From NCBI GenBank assembly GCA_027025615.1, contig JALVQM010000335.1, forward strand, positions 1 to 12,204: DNA of 12,204 bases. The letters run 5' to 3'. This DNA is from Desulfobacteraceae bacterium (GTDB lineage Bacteria; Desulfobacterota; Desulfobacteria; Desulfobacterales; Desulfosarcinaceae). The notes beneath the pieces are model-generated. The model did not search any database. It saw only the letters and a program-made list of their open reading frames with translations, and was not told the DNA's origin. Of the stretch, positions 7,091-12,204 are shown in pieces (position 1 is the first letter of the stretch; each line of letters starts with the position of its first letter). Position numbers and translations under genes: made by a program.

Positions 7091-8007
7091 TATAACCCGA
7101 AATCATCACGGGTCGGATGTGGACGGAACCTGTTGCTGAATTTTTGTTTTACATTTTCACGAAACATTCTGGATTTGGAATTTAAAACTGCATAACCATA
7201 ACGGATGTTGCGTTCCAATAGATCAGGGCAGTTAGATATATTGGATCTTAATTTCAGACCATTGGAGGTTACCTTGCGTAAAAGCGGTATTTCCTTGCCG
7301 ATCACCTTGTTGACACTGTTGGAAATTGAATCAAGGAAATCCCTCCGGGTTGGCTGGCATTCGGCGTAACTTACGGCTTTTGCCATGTGCCCCAGGCTGT
7401 GTCCGTCACTGCCACCGATCATGACTTTGCCGATATTGAATCCTAAAACAGTTGCCTTCAGGTTCCACTTGTTTAGGTTGCTTGCATTGATAACCTCTAC
7501 ACCATCCACAGATTCCAGCAGGTCACGCTGGCGTTCCTCTTCTATCTGGCAGTTGCATATACCGGTAAAAGTTGCGCAATAAGGGTGGGCACCAATGGTG
7601 ATGCAGTTATAGTGCCTGGTTGCGGCAATAGTTTGCTCCACACTCAACGAAATTGCGCTCATCACATCCAACCCCATGTAAGGATAAATTTCAGTGAGGT
7701 AAAATTTTTCCAACTCGCTGGTCTCGTAAAAATATACTAATATGTGAGGACCTTCTGCGGTTGTAATTTCAATCCCGGGAATAGTCAGCAGGTCATCATA
7801 GCGATCTATTTCAAGGGCTCCCCGGATTTCGTTGTGATCGGTTACCGCCAGGCCGATACCGAGCTGGCGGGCTCTTTGGGCAATCTTGTCGATGCTGCTT
7901 ATCCCATCTGAATAATGGGAATGGAAATGCATGTCTACGACGGTATATTTTGATGTAAGTTGCTTTAAATTCGGTTTCCGGAACTCTACGCGATCTTTTT
8001 CAGTCAT
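7090..8007 (-). CDS. PHP-domain metal-dependent phosphoesterase
   Basis: Soluble protein of 305 residues. The PHP metal-binding motifs are intact: VDMHFHSHYSDG (D25, H27, H29), TDHNE (D57, H58), PGIEIT (E80), GPHIL (H88), GAHPY (H141) and GGSDGHS (D201, H203). PHP proteins hydrolyse phosphoesters with two or three metal ions; relatives include the YciV/TrpH type acting on short nucleotides and histidinol phosphatases. The region after residue 245 has no motif I recognise and ends in a basic tail. The ATG at 8005-8007 has AAGG at 8015-8018. It is the first gene of a three-gene unit with the HEAT and HD-GYP proteins. The substrate is unknown; the c-di-GMP-related context suggests a nucleotide, but only as inference. 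Confidence 0.82.
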   Translation of the reverse strand: MTEKDRVEFRKPNLKQLTSKYTVVDMHFHSHYSDGISSIDKIAQRARQLGIGLAVTDHNEIRGALEIDRYDDLLTIPGIEITTAEGPHILVYFYETSELEKFYLTEIYPYMGLDVMSAISLSVEQTIAATRHYNCITIGAHPYCATFTGICNCQIEEERQRDLLESVDGVEVINASNLNKWNLKATVLGFNIGKVMIGGSDGHSLGHMAKAVSYAECQPTRRDFLDSISNSVNKVIGKEIPLLRKVTSNGLKLRSNISNCPDLLERNIRYGYAVLNSKSRMFRENVKQKFSNRFRPHPTRDDFGL

Positions 8008-8016
8008 TTAACTGCC

Positions 8017-8062
8017 TTCAACCCCTGTTTCAATTGCGATCGAGTCTGAAGGGGTAGTTGAA
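8017..8062 (-). promoter_or_regulatory. Leader hairpin over the PHP ribosome-binding site
   Basis: In the minus-strand transcript, UUCA (8062-8059) and ACCCCU (8055-8050) can pair with UGAA (8020-8017) and AGGGGU (8026-8021), leaving a 3-nt bulge at 8056-8058. An alternative pairing, CCUUCA (8052-8047) with UGAAGG (8020-8015), excludes the first and covers the whole AAGG ribosome-binding site. This could control translation of the PHP unit. It was found by eye and could be fortuitous. Confidence 0.3.
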
Positions 8063-8113
8063 AGTTGGAGCAGGAATTTGTTTTGGCCCAACATGATTTA
8101 CAGGTTTGTTCCT

Positions 8114-8142
8114 ACTATAGAAAAGAAATATTTATTAATCAA
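8114..8142 (-). promoter_or_regulatory. Sigma70-type promoter of the PHP-HEAT-HD-GYP unit
   Basis: On the minus strand, TTGATT (8142-8137) is followed after exactly 17 nt by TATAGT (8119-8114), which matches the -10 consensus at 5 of 6 positions. The -35 overlaps the TGA of the diguanylate cyclase gene (8141-8139). Transcription would start near 8107 and leave a leader of about 100 nt before the PHP start, so the three-gene unit can be expressed apart from the cyclase. Confidence 0.55.
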
Positions 8143-9245
8143 GATCTTCTACCTATTGTTCTGTTTTTGCCTTTTTGCTTTGCAGAATACAAGGCTTTGT
8201 CAGCCCGTTGCAAGATATCTTCAACTGTATCATTTTTTCTGAAAACCGTTACACCGATACTTGTTGTGATCGATAGGTATTGGTCAGTCTGTTTTTGATC
8301 CGTAGTATACTTTGCCGAAGCGACCGATTCACAAATCTGTTTTGCCTTTTTCATTGCATTGCGGTAAGTTGCGCCTTCCAATACAATTACGAATTCTTCT
8401 CCACCGTACCTTGCCAGGAAATCATTCGAACGCACGGCCTGGCGGCATTTGCCGGCAAAAGCCATCAGCATTCTATCGCCGATCAAATGGCCATGTGTAT
8501 CGTTTATTTTTTTAAAATCGTCTATATCCAACATGAGCAGGGCGAATTCGTCGTTAATATTTGATGCATTGCTTACCTTTTCGTCCAAATACTGGTCTAA
8601 AGCCTGGCGGTTATATAGGCCTGTCAGAGGATCGGTCATAGATTTGGCACGTGTTTTTTCAAGCTCCTTACGCAAAAGTTCAACCTGTTGCGCCAGGACA
8701 TCAATGCTGCGTTTGTCCTGATCGGCTTTAAGGTTTACAATTTCACGCATTTGGTCAACTTCGTGTTTCAGAGCAATTTTAACTTTCTTGATGTCATCAA
8801 GAAGTGAAATTTTTTCTATTTTTTCGCTTTGTGAATATACACGCTGGTAAAATTCCTGATTTTCCGTGTTTAGGTTGGTCATGGCCTTTGCCATCAATTC
8901 GATTATATCCTTGAGTTCTTTTTCGCGCTCTTCAATATATTTTTTTTGAAGGCTTATATAGTCTTCAATCGGTGCTTTTTCATGTTCAAATTTCAGTTCT
9001 ATTTTCTTTATTGATTCTTCAGAACCCAGTGTTTTTTTAAGCGCTTCTAGTTGACTGCGTAATCTGGAGGCTTCCAGTTCCTTGAAATCGAGGATAAAGC
9101 CATTCAAAAAGCCGAACAACAGGTTGGCAATACGTATTAAACCTTCAAGCCTGGACTGTAATTCCCTAAAGCTGGAGCCAACATTGTCAATTTGTGGTGA
9201 AGGGTTGGATTTGTTTTTAAATAACATCCTGATATCCTGAAACAT
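8139..9245 (-). CDS. GGDEF-domain diguanylate cyclase with N-terminal coiled coil
   Basis: Cytoplasmic protein of 368 residues predicted to make c-di-GMP from two GTP. Residues about 25-200 are mostly helical and charged (repeated KELxxL-type heptads), a coiled coil for dimerisation or signal transfer, without a recognised sensor domain or membrane segment. The GGDEF domain spans about 202-365: SMTDPLTGLYNR, LDIDDFKKINDTHGH (metal ligand D240), and the active-site GGEEF at 281-285. RSND at 272-275, five residues before it, is a proper RxxD inhibitory site, so product feedback is likely. Two starts are possible. The ATG at 9245 has a weak site; the ATG at 9227 has AGGA about 7 nt upstream and would remove six residues. 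The gene is probably expressed from its own promoter and sits next to an HD-GYP operon of opposite predicted activity. Confidence 0.88.
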   Translation of the reverse strand: MFQDIRMLFKNKSNPSPQIDNVGSSFRELQSRLEGLIRIANLLFGFLNGFILDFKELEASRLRSQLEALKKTLGSEESIKKIELKFEHEKAPIEDYISLQKKYIEEREKELKDIIELMAKAMTNLNTENQEFYQRVYSQSEKIEKISLLDDIKKVKIALKHEVDQMREIVNLKADQDKRSIDVLAQQVELLRKELEKTRAKSMTDPLTGLYNRQALDQYLDEKVSNASNINDEFALLMLDIDDFKKINDTHGHLIGDRMLMAFAGKCRQAVRSNDFLARYGGEEFVIVLEGATYRNAMKKAKQICESVASAKYTTDQKQTDQYLSITTSIGVTVFRKNDTVEDILQRADKALYSAKQKGKNRTIGRRS

Positions 9246-9468
9246 AAAGTTGATTTGCCAGTATTTTTAGCTGCCTTCTCAAACTGGCTGCTCTATTATG
9301 ATCGTCACTTCTGTCGAAATCTTAACTTTTCTGCTGCTCATGAGTAATGTCGGCTTTTACCTGCTTTGCGCTAAGATAGACACTAATGATGGTTTGCCAA
9401 GGACAAAACCGGGTATTGGAATATATAACAGAGAAATTCAAGGTAACAGGGGCTGGATTTTAAAAGAA
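9246..9468. other. Intergenic spacer upstream of the diguanylate cyclase
   Basis: This 223-bp stretch separates the amino acid transporter from the diguanylate cyclase, both on the minus strand. It holds a possible cyclase promoter (9373-9400) and an inverted repeat, GCCAGT at 9257-9262 with ACTGGC at 9283-9288, just before the cyclase start. I see no GC-rich hairpin followed by a U run that would end the transporter transcript. Confidence 0.45.
9373..9400 (-). promoter_or_regulatory. Candidate promoter of the diguanylate cyclase
   Basis: On the minus strand, TTGGCA (9400-9395; 5 of 6 matches to the -35 consensus) is followed after 16 nt by TATCTT (9378-9373; 4 of 6 matches). The leader to the cyclase start would be about 120 nt. 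Confidence 0.35.
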
Positions 9469-10356
9469 TCAAAGCTTCAGATGTTGGCTTAGCCTGATTT
9501 CAAGTTTGCTGACCGCCAGGGAACAGGCCATGGTAAGGACAAAGTACATAGCGGTGATTGTAATCCATATTTCGAAAGTCATATAGGTGGCCGCCATCAG
9601 TTCCATCCCCTGGAAGGTCAATTCCTGGATTGAGATGACTGCAACAATGGAAGAATCCTTGATGGTTGAGATAAACTGTCCGGCCAGTGGCGGCAGTATC
9701 TGGCGTACCGCCTGGGGCAGGATAACAAGGCGCAATGTCTGCCAGCGCCCCATGCCGATAGAACAAGCCGCCTCCCACTGGCCTTTTCCAATTGATTGAA
9801 TCCCGGAACGAATCATTTCGGCTATATAGGCGCCTTCAATGATAGCCAGGGTAATAACTGCCGAAGAAAAAGCTGTAATCCTGTCAGGTCCTGCGGCAAT
9901 CGTCGCCATGAGTGATTGCAATGTATCCGGCAGGCCCAGTACGGTTTTTTCAAGGCCCATCAGGGGAATTATTTGGTCACCGATAAAAAAATAAAAAATA
10001 AAAACCATAACCAGTGGGGGCAGGTTGCGGCATGTCTCAACGTAGATGGTACTGATGGTTTTACGGAAAAACTTGCGGCTTGCTCCGAGTATGCCCATTA
10101 CAAGGCCGATAACAGTTGCCAGGAGCATACTCCAGAAACTCAATTTGATGGTGGTCAGCATGCCCTGCAGCAAAAGATTGGGGACCCAGTGACCGGTATC
10201 GGCATCCAGGCGCAGAAGGTAATTACCGATGGTAGACCAGTTCCATTGGTAATCCATTTTTACCATGACCCTGTAAATCAGAGTGGCACAGGCAACTGTG
10301 ATCAGCATTCCGGCCACCAGGTCCAGTGTTTTAAGCTGCAGTTTTCTTTTGTGCAA
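9469..10356 (-). CDS. Polar amino acid ABC transporter permease (second permease)
   Basis: Inner-membrane permease of 295 residues of the HisM/GlnP family. It has an N-terminal membrane segment at about 13-30, a short periplasmic stretch, then the conserved core: LLLQGMLTTIKLSFWSM, ETCRNLPPLV at 107-116, EGAYIAEMIRSGIQSI, and the EAA loop QWEAACSIGMGRWQTLRLVILPQA at 193-216 that contacts the ATPase. The frame starts with TTG at 10356, preceded only by AAGA. An ATG 16 codons later is an alternative but would cut the first membrane segment. It pairs with the permease at 11375-12169, the two forming the usual heterodimer. The binding-protein gene lies 67 bp upstream in the same orientation. RNLP replaces the more usual RGTP. 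Substrate is a polar amino acid, not further defined. Confidence 0.87.
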   Translation of the reverse strand: MHKRKLQLKTLDLVAGMLITVACATLIYRVMVKMDYQWNWSTIGNYLLRLDADTGHWVPNLLLQGMLTTIKLSFWSMLLATVIGLVMGILGASRKFFRKTISTIYVETCRNLPPLVMVFIFYFFIGDQIIPLMGLEKTVLGLPDTLQSLMATIAAGPDRITAFSSAVITLAIIEGAYIAEMIRSGIQSIGKGQWEAACSIGMGRWQTLRLVILPQAVRQILPPLAGQFISTIKDSSIVAVISIQELTFQGMELMAATYMTFEIWITITAMYFVLTMACSLAVSKLEIRLSQHLKL

Positions 10357-10423
10357 TGTTTTTCTTAAAGTTTCAAATTGTTATGAGAAAATATCCACCC
10401 GTTGTTTACCCTGGGGCCGGAAC

Positions 10424-11263
10424 TTACTTGATTAGGTTTTCCCAGTCGCGGGTTTCAAACCAGTAATGCTTGCGCTGGGCAAGCCAACCTTCCGCCTGAA
10501 CAAGTCGAATCCAGTTGTTGAAAAAATTTAGGGTGTCGAAATCCCCTTTGCGCACTGCGAATCCAATGGGCTCTTTGGTGAAAGTTCCTTTCAAGGGCAG
10601 AAACAATTTGTCAGGATATTTCAATGCCTGAAAAGCCGGCGCCGGTGCCGAGGCAACCACCGCGTGCACTCTTCCATTGAGAAGTTCCTGGTAGGCCTGG
10701 GATTCGTCATCGAACTCGCGCAGCCTGGCTTTGGGCATATATTTTTTTGCAGCCCTGGCAGGGGTTGCTCCCAGTCTGACGGCAAGGGTTACATCCGGCC
10801 TGTTGAAATCCTCAAGACTATCGAAACCGGCCGCCTTTTCTTTGTGGGCAACCATGGACATTCCTGAGTAATCATAGGGTATGGAAAAGTTAACCTTCAG
10901 ATTGCGGTCCGGCATGATCCCCATTCCCCCAATGATAACATCAAATTTTCCGGTCAAAAGAGCAGGGATGATGCCTGACCACTTGGTGGGGACAAAGGCA
11001 ATTTTGACACCCATGTCCCTGGCAAGCCTGCGGGCGACATCGATTTCAAAACCTACCAGTTTCCCGTTTTTATCTTTCATTGCCCATGGAACAAAAGTAG
11101 ACATTCCGACTTTCAGCACCCCCCGTTTAAGTACGGTTTCAAGGGTGCTTTCCTTGACAAGTTGCTGCCTGATACTGCCCGCCAGGACCGGGGATGCGGC
11201 AATGGTAAGAGCCAGGATAATGGACAAGGCTATTAGCAGGTTTAGTTTTGACTTTGGTTGCAT
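10424..11263 (-). CDS. Polar amino acid ABC transporter substrate-binding protein
   Basis: Periplasmic binding protein of 279 residues in the amino acid-binding (SBP type 3, PBP2) family. A signal peptide covers residues 1-28 (basic start, hydrophobic core, cleavage after VLA). Mature motifs follow: VLKRGVLKVGMS, KNGKLVGFEIDVARRLA, WSGIIPALLTGKFDVIIGGM, then MPDRNLKVNFS, where the Arg normally binds the ligand carboxylate. The usual loop is ITPER, so MPDR is a small variation. The lobe-two segment LAVRLGATPARAAKKY and the end GWLAQRKHYWF are typical. The ATG has an excellent AGGAGGT at 11268-11274. The gene sits between the two permease genes, with palindromic sites and a possible promoter upstream. 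The ligand cannot be named from sequence. Confidence 0.88.
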   Translation of the reverse strand: MQPKSKLNLLIALSIILALTIAASPVLAGSIRQQLVKESTLETVLKRGVLKVGMSTFVPWAMKDKNGKLVGFEIDVARRLARDMGVKIAFVPTKWSGIIPALLTGKFDVIIGGMGIMPDRNLKVNFSIPYDYSGMSMVAHKEKAAGFDSLEDFNRPDVTLAVRLGATPARAAKKYMPKARLREFDDESQAYQELLNGRVHAVVASAPAPAFQALKYPDKLFLPLKGTFTKEPIGFAVRKGDFDTLNFFNNWIRLVQAEGWLAQRKHYWFETRDWENLIK

Positions 11264-11374
11264 TGTTACCTCCTGGATGACTGTTTTGGGTTGAGATGTT
11301 TTTAATTTTTAAGTGAATTCCGGTAAATATTTACAAAGCCATCTTGATTTTATCTTGCTGCGTAAAGATCGTGT
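11264..11374 (-). promoter_or_regulatory. Intergenic region with palindromes and a possible promoter
   Basis: The 111-bp gap between the first permease and the binding-protein gene contains a perfect 12-bp palindrome, GTAAATATTTAC, at 11323-11334. A related inverted repeat, GTAAA-N7-TTTAC, at 11362-11378 overlaps the permease stop codon. Their centres are about 42 bp apart, near four helical turns. On the minus strand, TTGTAA (11336-11331) followed after 18 nt by TTAAAA is a weak promoter candidate overlapping the palindrome. Together they could form an operator that sets binding-protein level, but no factor can be named. Confidence 0.35.
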
Positions 11375-12169
11375 TTACTGATTGAACAAAGCCAGACGTT
11401 TTTCCAACCTCCTCGACATGGTTGACAGGGTAAGGGTAAGACAAAGATAAATTGCCGCTACAGTTAACCAAATCTCGAAAACCAGGTATGTTCGGGATAC
11501 AATGGCTTGGCCCTGCATGGTTAAATCATAGATTGCAATTGTGCTTACAAGGGCCGAATCCTTGATCAGGGAAACTGCCTGGCCGGTCAATGGAGGAAGG
11601 ATCCGGCGTACTGCCTGGGGCAAGACAACCAGGCGATACGTTTTCCAGGTGTCAAGCCCAAGGCTATAGGCAGCTTCCCATTGATTCCTGTTTATTGATA
11701 GAATTCCGGAGCGAAATATTTCTGAACCATAGGCCCCTTCAAACAAGCTCAGAGCAAGAACCGCCGAACTGAAGCGGGAAAGACCCCAAAGTGGTCCCAG
11801 GACAAAGTAGATCAGGAAAATTTGAACCAATAAGGGTGTGTTGCGAATCAACTCGAGATAAACTCTGGCAACCGCTCTGCAGATCATGGAATTTGAAAGC
11901 CGCGCCAGGGCTGTTATCAGTCCTATTAAAAGAGCCAGCGCCATAGACAAAACTGTAATCTTGGTTGTGACTACCAGGCCCTGGATCAGGAGGCCGGGTT
12001 GCAGTATGCCATTTTGAAACGTAAAAAGGTATTGGCTGACGCGGTACCATTGCCAATTATATCCGCTTGTTGAAGCCCCCCTGCCAACAATTAGTATAAT
12101 GGCGATCGCCAGCAGCGCTATCTTGATAAAATCCATAGGATTAGGTGGAGTGGTTTTAAAGTCAGTCAT
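11375..12169 (-). CDS. Polar amino acid ABC transporter permease (first permease)
   Basis: Inner-membrane permease of 264 residues, paralogous to the one at 9469-10356. It has a first membrane segment at about 15-29, then YNWQWYRVSQYLF, LLIQGLVVTTKITVLSM, the conserved ELIRNTPLLVQIF at 106-118, EGAYGSEIFRSGILSI, and the EAA loop QWEAAYSLGLDTWKTYRLVVLPQA at 163-186. The two proteins share the W-x-W aromatic segment after the first helix and the order of all later motifs, which fits an old duplication. The ATG at 12167-12169 has no good Shine-Dalgarno in the bases available. It is the first transporter gene in the window; the ATPase gene is not found here and may lie just beyond 12204 or elsewhere. 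Substrate is inferred as a polar amino acid only. Confidence 0.88.
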   Translation of the reverse strand: MTDFKTTPPNPMDFIKIALLAIAIILIVGRGASTSGYNWQWYRVSQYLFTFQNGILQPGLLIQGLVVTTKITVLSMALALLIGLITALARLSNSMICRAVARVYLELIRNTPLLVQIFLIYFVLGPLWGLSRFSSAVLALSLFEGAYGSEIFRSGILSINRNQWEAAYSLGLDTWKTYRLVVLPQAVRRILPPLTGQAVSLIKDSALVSTIAIYDLTMQGQAIVSRTYLVFEIWLTVAAIYLCLTLTLSTMSRRLEKRLALFNQ

Positions 12170-12204
12170 TGAATTTTGAAAGTGGTGTTTCCAATTATGC
12201 TATT

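Noticed and set aside
8065..8298. 77-codon frame on the plus strand
   Set aside because: It is antisense to the end of the diguanylate cyclase and to the PHP promoter, with no ribosome-binding site or family resemblance.
9298..9492. 64-codon frame on the plus strand with a hydrophobic start
   Set aside because: No Shine-Dalgarno before the ATG, overlap with the end of the opposite-strand permease gene, and no recognised family. A small membrane protein cannot be fully excluded.

Overview
The window looks like a chromosomal stretch of a free-living Gram-negative bacterium, most likely a Desulfobacterota (deltaproteobacterial) or similar anaerobe. This is an inference from gene content: a tungstate-uptake operon with its own metal-sensing-type regulator, a polar amino acid ABC transporter, and several cyclic-di-GMP genes, one of them an HD-GYP protein beside a HEAT-repeat protein. 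GC content looks moderate. I see no rRNA, tRNA, insertion sequence, phage gene or CRISPR array.

Layout. (1) Plus strand, 1-3866: a promoter region with two 14-bp direct repeats, then an operon of four genes: an excisionase-type HTH regulator fused to a periplasmic-binding-protein-like sensor domain, tupA (binding protein), tupB (permease) and tupC (ATPase). The regulator and tupA overlap by 4 nt (GTGA). Between tupB and tupC lies a 211-nt spacer with no convincing gene, part of which can fold into a long nested hairpin plus a second hairpin. (2) Minus strand, 8007-3871: a tightly coupled three-gene unit in the order PHP-domain phosphoesterase, HEAT-repeat protein, HD-GYP protein (TAATG junction, then an 8-nt overlap). 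The HEAT and HD-GYP proteins appear to share the same N-terminal domain. A good sigma70-like promoter lies just upstream, followed by a leader that can pair with the ribosome-binding site. This unit meets tupC tail to tail with only 4 bp between stop codons. (3) Minus strand, 9245-8139: a soluble diguanylate cyclase with a long coiled coil and an intact I-site. (4) Minus strand, 12169-9469: permease, binding protein and second permease of a polar amino acid ABC importer. Its ATPase is not in the window.

How the parts may work together. The first operon would import tungstate (or molybdate), with the regulator sensing the oxyanion in the cytoplasm and acting at the direct repeats. The diguanylate cyclase would make c-di-GMP. 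The HD-GYP protein next door could degrade it to pGpG or GMP, although its GYP signature is altered. The PHP protein belongs to a phosphoesterase superfamily that includes enzymes acting on small nucleotides, so the PHP/HEAT/HD-GYP unit is the best candidate here for an uncharacterised signalling module. No experimental function can be assigned from sequence alone.
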